Assembly (NCBI GenBank): GCA_964448115.1 | Contig: CAYUVA010000024.1 | Location: 1-44,666 of the forward strand | Origin: CAYUVA01 sp964448115 [NCBI: uncultured bacterium] | Lineage (GTDB): Bacteria > CAYUVA01 | Length of the DNA stretch: 44,666 bases | Direction: 5' to 3' | In this document: piece after piece, positions 14,733-23,922 of the stretch | Layout: each line of letters starts with the position of its first letter | Position numbering within the stretch: position 1 is the first letter of the stretch | The notes under the pieces: model-generated | Databases searched by the model: none | The model's input: only the letters and a program-made list of their open reading frames with translations | Told to the model about the DNA's origin: nothing | Program-made: the position numbers and the translations under genes

Positions 14733-17312
14733 ATGCGATCTCATCCTCGTCTTGGCTTAGTTGTACTATATATGCTTTTGATCCCTACCTTAACCTCTTA
14801 CCAGGCAGAGGCAATCGAATCATTGGTTCGGATCTATCCGCTAAACGATGGGCAAGCCAGGGCACTAGCCTCAATGAACCTCGATATCGCCTCATTCAAG
14901 CGGGATAGATGGGTCGATGTTATAGTTGATGAGCAAGAGCTGGTGATGCTTGAAAGCTTTGGATACATCAGCAAGGTCCTGGTTGAGGATATGGATGGCG
15001 AGTTTGCCCGCCGCTTCGGTGATAAGGATGAGCTGGGCGCTTATCATACCTACCAGGAGATGATCGATGAGATGAACGCCCTAGCTGCAACCTATCCGGA
15101 CCTCGTCCAGGTCGTTGCCATCGGCGAGACCTGCCAAGGGAGAACTATCTGGGCAGCAAAGGTCTCCGACAATGTAACCATCGATGAAGGGGAGCCGAAT
15201 GTCCTGTGCATCGGCAATCACCACGCCAGGGAGATGGTTACCCCGGAGATACCGCTGCATTACCTCAACTGGCTGCTCGACAACTATGGGACCGATGCGG
15301 AGGCGACCTTCATCGTTGATAACCGCATGGTCTGGATAGTGCCCTGCGGCAATCCTGATGGGCACATCTATGTCGAGGAAGGGCATTCCAGTTGGCGCAA
15401 GAACCGAAGGCTCAACAGCGACGGCAGCCGCGGCGTGGACTTGAACCGCAACTTTGGCTACATGTGGGGCTATGATGACCAGGGAAGCTCGCCGATCCCC
15501 AGCAGCGATACATTTCGCGGTACAGCGCCCTTCTCGGAGCCGGAGGCGGTTGCTGTAAAAAACCTCGCTGAATCAAGGCATATAGTAACCTCGATCAACT
15601 ACCATAGCTACGGGGAACAGATCCTGATTCCCCCCGGCTATGCCAGCGGCGTCTATCCGCCGGAGCCTTATTACTCTACCTTGATGGATCTGGCTTCGCA
15701 GATGGCAGCGCAGAACGGATACGAGTACGGGATCGCCTGGGATATCATGTATCTCTCTAACGGAAGGCACGATGACTGGCTCGTTTTCGATACCACCAAC
15801 AAGCAGAGAACCTTTGCCCTGGAGCCAGAGGTGGGCAACGAGTTCTGGCCACCGGAAAGCCAGATAGAGCCGATCTGCCAGGAGAACCTGTTCGGCAATA
15901 TCCTTATGTCCAAGATGGGTGGACCCCTCATCTCCTTCCTGGAATACGAGATCATCGATATCGAGGGTGATAATGACCGCAGGGTGGATCCCGGCGAGAG
16001 CGTTCAGATGAAGATCACAGCGAACAATCGCGGTTTGGGTACTGCAAACAACCCCCAGCTTACACTGCTTAGCGAGAGCGAGTATGTCGAGATAGACAAC
16101 AACACCACCTGGTTCTTTGCCATTCCGTTTCTCGGCAAGGGGAGCACCCAGCAGCCTTATGTCTCATTCACGGTCAGCCCGCAGGCACCGCTGGGCACGA
16201 TTATCGAATTCGCCTGTGTGATCACATGCCCCGGCTTAGATCCCTTCATCAAGACGGTGAATGTCGAGGTTACAGACCTCGGCTACCGGCAGATCTACGC
16301 ATGGAATTTAGATCAGGTGCCGAGCGGGTGGAGCAGCCTTGGTACCCAATGGCAGTTCGGCGAGCCTCTCGGTGGCGGCGGGGAGTTCAACGGGTACCCC
16401 GACCCTCCCTCAGCCTATAGCGGCGATAATGTCTATGCTACCAACCTGGCTGGCGACTATGCTCCCAATAGCATTAGCTGGTTGACCACTGAGTCCCTGG
16501 ACCTGCGCGGGGTTAGCGACCTGGAGCTTAGGTATCGAAGATGGCTCAATGTCGAGGGCGGGGGCAATGATACTGCAATAATCGAGGCATTCAACGGCAT
16601 TGCCTGGGAGGAGGTCTGGCGCAGCAGCCTCCAGATAACCGAGAACCAGTGGAACCTGATTACGCACAGGCTGCCTGCATCGCTTCAGAATAAGCAGGGA
16701 GTAAAACTTCGCTTCAAGCTGACCACCAACGCGACCAAGCAGTACAGCGGCTGGAACATGGATGATATAGCCATTGTCGGCTTGGCGCCACCCTCAGCCA
16801 ACACGCCCACGCCGACCTTTACGCCGACCAGCACGGGCACTGCGAGCATTAATACCGCTACACCCTCCCCCACCATAGATCCCAGTATCACGCACACGCC
16901 GCTTGCATCCCTTACCCCCAGCCCTACCCCCTCCACGCAGCCAACATACACACACACCCCAACCAGCACTCCTTACACGCAGCCCACTCCACCAGCCATT
17001 TTGCTAGCTGGCTATTGGGATACACGGCTAAGCTCAACATGGGGCGGCAAATTGATTATCATTGCTTATGTTCAAGTCGGTACTTATGATATCGAACAGG
17101 TCAGGCTCTATTACGGCGGCGCGCCACTCGATATCACGCTCAACGATGAGGGGCTTATGGGAGACATCGCTGCCGGTGATAACATTTACACCGTCGCTTA
17201 CCCGATGATCCCAGCAGGGACGCCCCAGCTATGCCTGCTCATCGAGTTTTTAGCACGTGATGCTATCGGGCTGTACAGCCCGCGCTTCCCTTTCTTAACC
17301 TGCCCAGATTAG
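14733..17312 (+). CDS. Secreted M14-family zinc carboxypeptidase with C-terminal beta domains and Thr/Pro linker
   Basis: From ATG 14733 (GAGAGG upstream) the product is about 859 residues. A frame open from 14685 is less likely because it lacks a signal start. It has a signal peptide (about 1-27), an N-terminal region, then a carboxypeptidase domain of the CPT type. Zinc ligands are in NHHAREM (His and Glu near residues 163-166) and NYHSYG (His near 290). The substrate-binding DLNRNFG and the catalytic Glu in FALEPEVG (near 365) are present. It should remove C-terminal residues from extracellular peptides. Further on are a CARDB-like Ig domain, a jelly-roll-like domain ending NMDDIAIVG, a Thr/Pro linker (about 690-752), and a roughly 105-residue C-terminal domain resembling the end of the 1079-aa protein. 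The stop overlaps the convergent radical SAM stop. Confidence 0.9.
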   Translation: MRSHPRLGLVVLYMLLIPTLTSYQAEAIESLVRIYPLNDGQARALASMNLDIASFKRDRWVDVIVDEQELVMLESFGYISKVLVEDMDGEFARRFGDKDELGAYHTYQEMIDEMNALAATYPDLVQVVAIGETCQGRTIWAAKVSDNVTIDEGEPNVLCIGNHHAREMVTPEIPLHYLNWLLDNYGTDAEATFIVDNRMVWIVPCGNPDGHIYVEEGHSSWRKNRRLNSDGSRGVDLNRNFGYMWGYDDQGSSPIPSSDTFRGTAPFSEPEAVAVKNLAESRHIVTSINYHSYGEQILIPPGYASGVYPPEPYYSTLMDLASQMAAQNGYEYGIAWDIMYLSNGRHDDWLVFDTTNKQRTFALEPEVGNEFWPPESQIEPICQENLFGNILMSKMGGPLISFLEYEIIDIEGDNDRRVDPGESVQMKITANNRGLGTANNPQLTLLSESEYVEIDNNTTWFFAIPFLGKGSTQQPYVSFTVSPQAPLGTIIEFACVITCPGLDPFIKTVNVEVTDLGYRQIYAWNLDQVPSGWSSLGTQWQFGEPLGGGGEFNGYPDPPSAYSGDNVYATNLAGDYAPNSISWLTTESLDLRGVSDLELRYRRWLNVEGGGNDTAIIEAFNGIAWEEVWRSSLQITENQWNLITHRLPASLQNKQGVKLRFKLTTNATKQYSGWNMDDIAIVGLAPPSANTPTPTFTPTSTGTASINTATPSPTIDPSITHTPLASLTPSPTPSTQPTYTHTPTSTPYTQPTPPAILLAGYWDTRLSSTWGGKLIIIAYVQVGTYDIEQVRLYYGGAPLDITLNDEGLMGDIAAGDNIYTVAYPMIPAGTPQLCLLIEFLARDAIGLYSPRFPFLTCPD
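16797..16995 (+). repeat. Low-complexity Thr/Pro-coding tract
   Basis: A run of ACx/CCx codons encodes an imperfect T-P-T/S-P linker separating the jelly-roll domain of the carboxypeptidase from its C-terminal domain. The repeat unit is degenerate, so it is a diverged minisatellite. Confidence 0.7.
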
Positions 17313-18430
17313 AGCCGGCTGGCTTTCAGCTTCGCATAAATCCAAAGCAATCTCGGAATCACCAGCGGATTGAACATGATGCTGTTGGTCAGGAAACACT
17401 CGTAGGTGCAGTAACAGCTACCATTATCTATCTTAGCCCTGATTTTACTAGCTTTCTCGCTGAACCACAGCCTCTTGAAATCATAATCGACATCGCGCAG
17501 ATTCCCCATCGAATCGGGCAGCAGCTCGCAGGGATAAAGCCTTCCAGTGGAGTCGAGCACCGCGGAAAGACGGGCAGCATAACAGGGCAGGATGCGCTTC
17601 TGCTCCCTGGCGGTTTGGATGATCACCTGGTTGCGAACCATCTTCATCGCATTTACCAGGTCAGCAAATACAAATCCCTTATAACCCGGCAGTGCCTCCT
17701 TCAACACCAGACCATCGAGCTTGGAACAGATTTCCGAGTATTTGTCCATATCCACCAACCCTGCCCCGGCATCCCTTGGCTCACCCCGCACTAGTAGATG
17801 GTTTATCGCATCCGGCTTCAGGTCATTTACCAGGTAGTCGAGCAGCTCATCGAGGTCATCTTGATTATATGCCGAGATGGTTACCGCTACATTCAAGGTG
17901 AAGTTCGAGTGCGCCCTCTTGAGCTTCTTAAGCTCGTTGAAGGTTGCAACCGCCTTGTCGAACAAGCCGGTTACTCCTCGTATCCGATCATGCTTGTAGC
18001 CAACTCCATCGATCGAGATATCCAAGCCGAAGTCGAGTCCGGGGTGGCGGGATAGAATCCTCTGAACCGATGAGACAATGCCGGCTGTATTCATTCCGTT
18101 GGAGGGAATGCCCAGGTTGGCTATGTGATTATTGGCAACGAAGATATCGACTATCTCCGGGAGATCTTCTCGAAGGAATGGATCTCCACCGGTGAGCAGT
18201 AGAAACAGGATATCATCCATCGAAGCTGAGATCTTTCTGATCTCATCGATGGTCAGCTCATCGGCAACCAATCCTCGCTCCCCGAGCAAACAATGACGGC
18301 AATGAGCATTGCAGTTCCTGGTTACGAAAAATACGAAGTATAAAGGGAGGCTATCTTTCTTGGCAATTATGCGCCTTGCGTGCTTCAGGTATCTAAGGAG
18401 GCTCCCCGTCATCAAGGGGTTATGTATCAC
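17309..18430 (-). CDS. Radical SAM protein with SPASM-like C-terminus
   Basis: The 373-residue protein has the radical SAM CxxxCxxC motif at C40, C44 and C47 (TRNCNAHCRHC), preceded by a short basic helix. The glycine-rich LLTGGDPFLREDL segment binds S-adenosylmethionine. The C-terminal part has several cysteines in a SPASM-like pattern: LPCYAARL, GRLYPCELLPD, and GSCYCTYECF. Such enzymes often modify peptides or cofactors, but the substrate here is unknown. The start is taken as GTG 18430, and ATG 18412 is an alternative. It begins 10 bp after the DUF1573 gene on the same strand, so the two are probably an operon. Its stop overlaps the stop of the carboxypeptidase. Confidence 0.85.
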   Translation of the reverse strand: MIHNPLMTGSLLRYLKHARRIIAKKDSLPLYFVFFVTRNCNAHCRHCLLGERGLVADELTIDEIRKISASMDDILFLLLTGGDPFLREDLPEIVDIFVANNHIANLGIPSNGMNTAGIVSSVQRILSRHPGLDFGLDISIDGVGYKHDRIRGVTGLFDKAVATFNELKKLKRAHSNFTLNVAVTISAYNQDDLDELLDYLVNDLKPDAINHLLVRGEPRDAGAGLVDMDKYSEICSKLDGLVLKEALPGYKGFVFADLVNAMKMVRNQVIIQTAREQKRILPCYAARLSAVLDSTGRLYPCELLPDSMGNLRDVDYDFKRLWFSEKASKIRAKIDNGSCYCTYECFLTNSIMFNPLVIPRLLWIYAKLKASRL

Positions 18431-18440
18431 ATCATCGAGG

Positions 18441-19526
18441 CTATTTCACCTCGATGGGAGCTTCTTTTTGCTTTTGCTCCATGTCCGGCTGGCGCAAGAA
18501 GCCGACATAGGGGATGGAGGTCTCCTTGTAGTCTGGATGGTCGGTCTTCACAATCACCTCTCCCTGGAAGCGGTTGCGGTCGATCTTCTCTTCGGGCACC
18601 TTATCCTCGATGACTAGATCGATGACCCACTTTGCGCCCCCGAGCTCTTCCCTGACATTGGTCTTACAGATGCCACCATTATCGGTAACTTCGAGCACCT
18701 TGAACGGCTTATCCCTTCTGTTCTCCAGTGTGATGGTTACCATCTGCTTTTCACCATTCTCAAAGGGTCTGAAGAAGACGCGTTTGGGCACGATCAGGAT
18801 ATCACCCTCGATCTCGCCGTAGAAATAGATATCTATTTTGGGCTGTTTTGTGTTATTTGTCTGAATTTTGATATTGCCTCGAATAGAACCTATCGGGGGC
18901 GTCTCCTTGAACTCGACCCTCAGTAGCTGCCCTTTTTTGCCCTCTCTTTTATCTTTTTTCCAATTAAATAGGAAGATATCCGGCTGCGCGCTAACTCCAG
19001 TAATCTCCAACCGTTCTTCTTCATCCTCTCCATAAATGAAGATCTCCTTTGTGGGCAGTTCCTCTCGGTTGATCTTATGGTAAAGCAACCGTCTCGGCTC
19101 AGCCTTTACCGCCACCAGGATATTGGCTTTTATGGTCAGCGTCACCTTGGGGGTTTGGGGATCGTTGGAGATGACGGTTACAGTCTTGGACCTCTCGCCC
19201 TCGAAGCGGTTGGTATCGAAGGTTACCGTGATCTCGCCATGCTGTCCAGGGGCGATCTCCTTGTTGGAGGTCATTACTGCTGTGCATCCACAGGAGGCGT
19301 TAACACTGTTTATTATCAAGGTATCATCGCCGTCGTTATAAACCTTAAATACATGGGTAACCTTTTTGCCTTGATAAACATCACCGAAGTGAAAGACCTT
19401 CTCTGAGAACCTGATCTTCGGCTTCTTGCCGTCTTGTGATGCGGGTTGTTCCTGTGCGTAGGTACCTGCCAGTGCAAACACAAGGAGTACAATTAACACA
19501 GCCAGGATGCTTGTTGTTTTCTTCAT
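18441..19526 (-). CDS. Exported DUF1573 (ASH-like) protein
   Basis: The 361-residue protein has a signal peptide (MKKTTSILAVLIVLLVFALAG) and then a DUF1573 domain. Its hallmark is FHFGDVYQGKKVTHVFKVYNDGDDTLII followed by the SCGCT motif and FDTNRFEGERSKTVTVISND. Two or three further Ig-like repeats follow (about residues 140-345), ending in an acidic/basic tail. The family is widespread in exported proteins of Bacteroidetes and candidate phyla, and its role is not established. A GGGAGG Shine-Dalgarno lies 6 bp before the ATG. The radical SAM gene follows after 10 bp. Confidence 0.87.
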   Translation of the reverse strand: MKKTTSILAVLIVLLVFALAGTYAQEQPASQDGKKPKIRFSEKVFHFGDVYQGKKVTHVFKVYNDGDDTLIINSVNASCGCTAVMTSNKEIAPGQHGEITVTFDTNRFEGERSKTVTVISNDPQTPKVTLTIKANILVAVKAEPRRLLYHKINREELPTKEIFIYGEDEEERLEITGVSAQPDIFLFNWKKDKREGKKGQLLRVEFKETPPIGSIRGNIKIQTNNTKQPKIDIYFYGEIEGDILIVPKRVFFRPFENGEKQMVTITLENRRDKPFKVLEVTDNGGICKTNVREELGGAKWVIDLVIEDKVPEEKIDRNRFQGEVIVKTDHPDYKETSIPYVGFLRQPDMEQKQKEAPIEVK

Positions 19527-19633
19527 TATTAGCCTCCCATAATTATTTCATCTCGACCTGGTTTGTAATTTGCAATACATGTTTAATCAACAATCTTATC
19601 ATTTATTAGTTCCCAGATATTTTTTCAAGTAAA

Positions 19634-19654
19634 CCATCCTGCTCTGAAGGATGG
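19634..19654. other. Short hairpin between the 1079-aa gene and the DUF1573 gene
   Basis: CCATCC and GGATGG form a 6-bp stem around 9 bases. On the minus strand the sequence after it is TTTACTTG rather than a U-run, so it is a poor intrinsic terminator, but it lies in the right place to end the upstream transcript. Confidence 0.25.
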
Positions 19655-19680
19655 AAAGCCTCTGCCATGCCTTGCATCCA

Positions 19681-22600
19681 TCATTCCATGACTTGAAGGT
19701 GAGGGAAGGAGCATGGAAGCTGCTGGCGACCTTGGGTTACAACGAATTCCAGCAGGTATCGACCGCTGGCGGCTGGGGCAGGTATGGTCAATCCCATAAC
19801 ATAAGCACCTCCATCGAACCCTAGAATGATTCCTGTCGGGATCGAGGCATAATAGACCTCAACCACCAGATCGGATATAGGAGTTAGGCTCTCATCGGTG
19901 ATAAGCAGCAGCATACTTAGCTCCCCGCCGCCCGCACCTATTGCGGTATCGAGGTGCCCCCCGCAGGGAAACAACATTCGGGGAGTGGCAGTAGGGGTAA
20001 CCGTAGGCGTGAATGTGGCAGTGGGAGGCGGTGCGGTAGGCGTCCCCGGGATAGTGGTAGTCGGGCTTGGGGTGCAGGTAATAGTGCTGGTGGGAGTCCC
20101 TGTCGATGTAGCCGCTGGCGTGGACGTAGCTGTGTAGGTGGCTGTGGTGGTTGGAGTCGGCTGCGGCAAGGTCCAGATGTTATAAGAAAGCTGGATGCAA
20201 TTACGATTCAAAGCCGTATCGCAGGCACTGAAAGAGATGTTTACATTGGCATCGGCAGGAAAAGGATATCCAACCGCAGAGATGACATGATAAAGCCCCC
20301 CATAGCTGCCTACAGAGTAGGGGATCGAACCATGATTTACAATAAGCTGGATGCTTGACTCATCGATTAGCGAGCAATCATCGGTAAGCCAGATATTTAC
20401 CCGTTCACCTGTGGAAACATCCCATGCCCCTGGCGCCGGAGACAGCTTTATGATTCGCGGAGGCATGACATCTGGTATCATAATCCTTGTGATCTCGCTT
20501 AACAATCCCTGATTACCCCCATTACAGGCGCCACCACGATCCGGTGCATGATCCTCCAAGGCAACTGCATAGAAGATGTTATCATCGGCTGGCAAGCGGG
20601 GATCATTGAAGATCCTTGAATCACCGCAACTGTAGAACGATAGGGTGTCTCGGGTAGCACCTCGAAATATATCGTAGCTTATCGGCATCCCCGGCTGATC
20701 CCAGGCGGGATTGAGCCAAAGCGTTGCTGAGCATCCCGCTGATCCCTGGCAAGACATGATACCAGCGGAGCGGATCCACGAGGGCGGTCTTGCATCGATG
20801 TTGACATCATCAAGAAAGGTCTTGCATCCTGGATCACTAAAGCCAGGGGATATGAAGAAAAGACGACTGTATTCACCGAATTCCTCATCGCTGAGCAGAT
20901 TTACCAGCTCACCTTGATCGTCCTTTATCATGATATACAAGATCGGTTCACTATCAGAGCCTTCCATCATGTAAAATCGGCACTCCAGCCACTCATCCAT
21001 CCTGTCTATATCGCTGCATCGCCACTGGATGCCATCATAGACAGCGTAACTATGAGGGCAGATATCTGGTAGGATCCCGATCATCCTTTGCTCGCCCTTG
21101 CGGTTCTCGATGCCTGCCAGGAAGGCATTCGAACTTGTCGAGTCGCGCATGTAGAAATAGCTGCTTTCATGCTGAGGAAGCGCAAACACCTTGTGTATTG
21201 CCTGCATCGGCTCATCGAATACCAGGCAGCGCTCCCCTGAATGCCTATCCTCATCGGTTACCTGCGGGAACCTATAATCAGACTTTGGCAAGGGAACTTC
21301 CCAGTTGCCAAGATCCCCCTCAAAGTCATCGCTTATCGGTATCTCGAAGCGCACCGTGGCTTGGGGATGATTCTTGACATCCTCCATGTTTCCCGCATTG
21401 TCTATGGCTAACGAGTAGAAGTCATAAGTGCCCGCGCCGCCGAGAACTACCGCATTCACCAAGAGGCTTTCTCCACTCGATTCTGCCGGATACGAGCGCC
21501 AGGTATCCTCCCCCCGGCGGCGATAAAACAGCCTTATTACCTTTATTCCAGCGTAGTCATCGCATGCCTCGAAATCGATGGGCAACAGGCGACTGGCAGT
21601 AATGTTAAGGTCTATTAGCACACTGCTAGCTGGCGGTGCATTGTCCTGGATCGAAAATACCGTATTAGACCAGGGCGAGACCCTTGAATTCAAGAACCTG
21701 GAGCGCACCCGGTAGTAGTATGGTATCCCCACCTGAAGGTCGGCGAACTCGAAGCTAGTATCCTCGGTTGTCAGCGTTCCAAGCGGATCGCCGAACGAGG
21801 CGTTTAAATCATATTGGACTTCATAGTACTTCAGCGGATAGCCCGACTCATCAGACCACCCGATCAGGTTGCTTCTCCCCTTGGTAAATAAAGGTTCCGG
21901 ATAGATCTCTGGCACGCCCAGGCTGAAAAGCGTCCTGGTGGGGGTCGCTGTCGGAGTCGATGGCAGCGGCGCGCTAGGTGGCAGGGTAGCGGTGGGGAGC
22001 ATGCTAGGAGTGCTGCTCGGAGTCGAGGTACAGGTTGCGGAGGGGAGTTGGGTAGCCGTGCCCGTCGGCGTATGCGTGCTTGTGCCGGTTGGAGAAACGG
22101 TCGCTGTAAATGTCGGAACTTGCGTGTGGGTCGCAGTCGGTGTGCTGGTGGGAGAGTATGTGGCCGTGTGGGTAAAGGTGGCGCTTGGGGTCATCGTCGG
22201 GGTCCGAGTCGGAGTGTAAACTATAAGCTCGCAATCATCGGAATGAAGCCCAATAATATTACCAAGACGAGGGATTACCGAGTACCTATAGGTCTCGCCG
22301 ATCTCGATGCTACCGTCGATGTAAATCGTATCCTCGGTGGCTGCGATCAGGCGATAGAAGCCCTGCCTTAAATCATCGGAGCGGAAAATCAAAAAATCGA
22401 CCAGAGCAAGGTTATAATCCCAGTTGATGCTAGCGCCTGAGGTGGGTAAGTAGGTCGCCATCACAGCGCTAACCCGATGCAGGCTCACATTCATATCAAG
22501 GTAGGTCTCATTCAAATATGCGACATCTAAGGGCACTTTTCCTGATATATTGGCGCAATAAATGTCGCTGCCGATGTGCAGGGTGAAGTTATCATCCGGC

Positions 22601-22920
22601 TGCGCGCTGTCAAAGGCTGCAAAATCGACCAGGATAAAAGGCTTGCCAGCATAGACCCTGTATCCGCGATCAGAGCCAAGCCCAGGCTGGTAGCTATCCT
22701 CGGTGATTATCGATTCCAGGCTATTGTTCAGCAGGCATTGATAAAAGACGGCGCCCTGGGGCGGAACCTCATCATCAGGGAATATAAGCTGCCCGATTGC
22801 CCTGCCAGGAATGACGCTGTTGAGATCGCCTGCGGTAATGCAAAAGCCCTGGCTATCCAAGCCCTGGACGAGAAGCACCAGGGGAAGGATCAATGCTAGA
22901 AGGTATCTACGGTACAACAT
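19681..22920 (-). CDS. Large secreted multidomain protein (fibronectin III/Ig-like) with two Thr/Pro linkers
   Basis: The 1079-residue exported protein has a signal peptide (about 1-24). It then has an N-terminal domain to ~235; a Thr/Pro linker (~234-331); a fibronectin III-like domain ([38 protein letters not shown]); an Ig-like domain (~430-530); and a jelly-roll-like region (~535-690; [14 protein letters not shown]). A further fibronectin-like domain (~700-790) is followed by a SbsA/Big-type Ig domain ([21 protein letters not shown]), a second Thr/Pro linker (~918-978) and a C-terminal domain resembling that of the M14 carboxypeptidase. There is no enzymatic motif, so it is probably an adhesive or structural surface protein. 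CAAGGG directly abuts the ATG, which is unusually close. Confidence 0.8.
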   Translation of the reverse strand: MLYRRYLLALILPLVLLVQGLDSQGFCITAGDLNSVIPGRAIGQLIFPDDEVPPQGAVFYQCLLNNSLESIITEDSYQPGLGSDRGYRVYAGKPFILVDFAAFDSAQPDDNFTLHIGSDIYCANISGKVPLDVAYLNETYLDMNVSLHRVSAVMATYLPTSGASINWDYNLALVDFLIFRSDDLRQGFYRLIAATEDTIYIDGSIEIGETYRYSVIPRLGNIIGLHSDDCELIVYTPTRTPTMTPSATFTHTATYSPTSTPTATHTQVPTFTATVSPTGTSTHTPTGTATQLPSATCTSTPSSTPSMLPTATLPPSAPLPSTPTATPTRTLFSLGVPEIYPEPLFTKGRSNLIGWSDESGYPLKYYEVQYDLNASFGDPLGTLTTEDTSFEFADLQVGIPYYYRVRSRFLNSRVSPWSNTVFSIQDNAPPASSVLIDLNITASRLLPIDFEACDDYAGIKVIRLFYRRRGEDTWRSYPAESSGESLLVNAVVLGGAGTYDFYSLAIDNAGNMEDVKNHPQATVRFEIPISDDFEGDLGNWEVPLPKSDYRFPQVTDEDRHSGERCLVFDEPMQAIHKVFALPQHESSYFYMRDSTSSNAFLAGIENRKGEQRMIGILPDICPHSYAVYDGIQWRCSDIDRMDEWLECRFYMMEGSDSEPILYIMIKDDQGELVNLLSDEEFGEYSRLFFISPGFSDPGCKTFLDDVNIDARPPSWIRSAGIMSCQGSAGCSATLWLNPAWDQPGMPISYDIFRGATRDTLSFYSCGDSRIFNDPRLPADDNIFYAVALEDHAPDRGGACNGGNQGLLSEITRIMIPDVMPPRIIKLSPAPGAWDVSTGERVNIWLTDDCSLIDESSIQLIVNHGSIPYSVGSYGGLYHVISAVGYPFPADANVNISFSACDTALNRNCIQLSYNIWTLPQPTPTTTATYTATSTPAATSTGTPTSTITCTPSPTTTIPGTPTAPPPTATFTPTVTPTATPRMLFPCGGHLDTAIGAGGGELSMLLLITDESLTPISDLVVEVYYASIPTGIILGFDGGAYVMGLTIPAPAASGRYLLEFVVTQGRQQLPCSFPHLQVME
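19985..20170 (-). repeat. Thr/Pro-coding tract 2 of the 1079-aa protein
   Basis: The tract is a degenerate repeat of Thr and Pro codons on the minus strand, just before the C-terminal domain (residues about 918-978). On the plus strand it reads as G/T-rich Val/Gly codons, which produces spurious plus-strand frames. Confidence 0.7.
21930..22222 (-). repeat. Thr/Pro-coding tract 1 of the 1079-aa protein
   Basis: A roughly 290-bp degenerate Thr/Pro/Ser codon repeat on the minus strand separates the N-terminal domain from the first fibronectin-like domain. It is the longest of the three such tracts in the window. Confidence 0.7.
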
Positions 22921-23064
22921 CCCTTGAATGCCATATATTTAGCACCAATTGCCGACCATTTCCAATCGTTGCCCCCAAGATAGACGAACTCGCCACCAAT
23001 AGATCAGGATAAGCGATGATATCCTTTTGCTTTCCACGCTTTCCCGAGCATTACCTATTCCGCC

Positions 23065-23104
23065 CCCGCCAACGGGGCTTTAGGGGGACTGCCCCGAAGG
23101 CGGG
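23065..23104. other. Nested GC-rich stem-loop
   Basis: The outer arms CCCGCC (23065-23070) and GGCGGG (23099-23104) enclose inner arms GGGGC (23074-23078) and GCCCC (23091-23095). A symmetric 3x3 internal loop and a 12-base apical loop complete it. It would fold equally well on either strand. Such GC-rich stems stand out in this AT-rich gap. Confidence 0.5.
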
Positions 23105-23310
23105 TATCTTCAAAGCGCCTGTTAAAAGATCAATTTATCGTGCTATATTCCTGACATTAGGCTATTTTATGAAGATAATTGACTAAATAGGGCATATAAA
23201 CCACCCCTTCAAGCCAATATTCATAGGGGTAAAATTTGAGGATCCAAGTGCCACTGCCATTTTTAAAAACTAGATCGCTCAAATAAAAGCTTTGTCAAAA
23301 AAAGAATTAA

Positions 23311-23326
23311 TGTTCCATGTGGAACA
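23311..23326. promoter_or_regulatory. parS-like palindrome
   Basis: TGTTCCATGTGGAACA has 7-bp perfect arms (8 bp with the flanking A and T, 23310-23327). It differs from the ParB-binding consensus TGTTYCACGTGRAACA at a single central base (T for C). No parA or parB gene is in the window. An unrelated dimeric regulator would also bind such a site. Confidence 0.4.
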
Positions 23327-23512
23327 TTTGACTTAAGTCTTTGATTTTTTAGGTGGATTTTCTCCAAATCTACATCAACAGACTCAAGTTTAAATGCCCA
23401 AAACAAGGGGTGCTAATTGATCTATTTAGATTAACTCGTTGAGATTAAAGAATAATTTTTTTTTAAAATTCATTCGAGGATCCTTATGCCTCCAATCTTG
23501 CCCCTTAAAAAC

Positions 23513-23529
23513 CGTGCCAAAATGGCACG
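23513..23529. other. Perfect 7-bp hairpin
   Basis: CGTGCCA and TGGCACG are separated by AAA. No T-run follows. It may be an RNA hairpin or operator. Confidence 0.35.
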
Positions 23530-23826
23530 CAGAAGGGATAACTCATTGATATAATTGAAGTTTTGTAATGATTAATAATAAATGATATAGCTTATAACTC
23601 GAAGTTCTGGGGGTGCCGCCCCCAAAATCCTGCCACACCCGCCGCAGAGATTATAGTTTATCCCAAACTTGGCTCTACAAACTCGGGACCAAAACCCAAG
23701 GCGATGGAAAAAATGCTAGGCTATGAAGACCTCTCAGACTAGGTTACATCATAGCCAAAAGAACCTAAGGTGCTTAAGTAACGATATTTTATCGCCTTTT
23801 CATTCAGCACTTGGTACTAAAGGTAG

Positions 23827-23843
23827 GACACGCCCTTCGTGTC
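23827..23843. other. 6-bp hairpin GACACG/CGTGTC
   Basis: The arms GACACG and CGTGTC are separated by CCCTT. It lies about 80 bp before the beta-barrel gene start and could be in its 5' leader. Confidence 0.3.
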
Positions 23844-23922
23844 ATTCTGGCACCCTAGATCTTAAACCGAGAATCCAGGTTGTTATATTGATCTAATAAA
23901 AGTCGAGTGCTAGGATTTGCTT

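Larger units (their letters stand above)
22921..23922. other. 1-kb gene-free, AT-rich divergent region with several inverted repeats
   Basis: No convincing gene of even 50 codons is present on either strand, and I see no tRNA, 4.5S, RNase P or tmRNA hallmark. The region lies between a minus-strand gene ending at 22920 and a plus-strand gene starting at 23923. It contains a nested GC-rich stem (23065-23104), a parS-like palindrome (23311-23326), a perfect hairpin at 23513-23529, a GC hairpin near 23608, an AT hairpin at 23782-23794 and one at 23827-23843. A run of Ts is near 23457. Exact DnaA boxes (TTATCCACA) were not found. Confidence 0.6.

Noticed and set aside
22004-22371. Plus-strand frames across the Thr/Pro tract
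   Set aside because: They are Val/Gly or Arg-rich shadows created by the Thr/Pro codon repeats on the minus strand, not genes.
23311-23326. Glucocorticoid-type or other eukaryotic palindrome
   Set aside because: The context is bacterial, and the ParB-consensus match is better.
23601-23640. Intrinsic terminator in the 1-kb gap
   Set aside because: The GC hairpin TGGGGG-TGCCG-CCCCCA is followed by AAAATCC, with no U-run on either strand, so it does not qualify.
22921-23922. Replication origin
   Set aside because: The region is AT-rich with a parS-like palindrome, but I found no exact DnaA boxes (TTATCCACA) and no dnaA, dnaN or gidA gene nearby.
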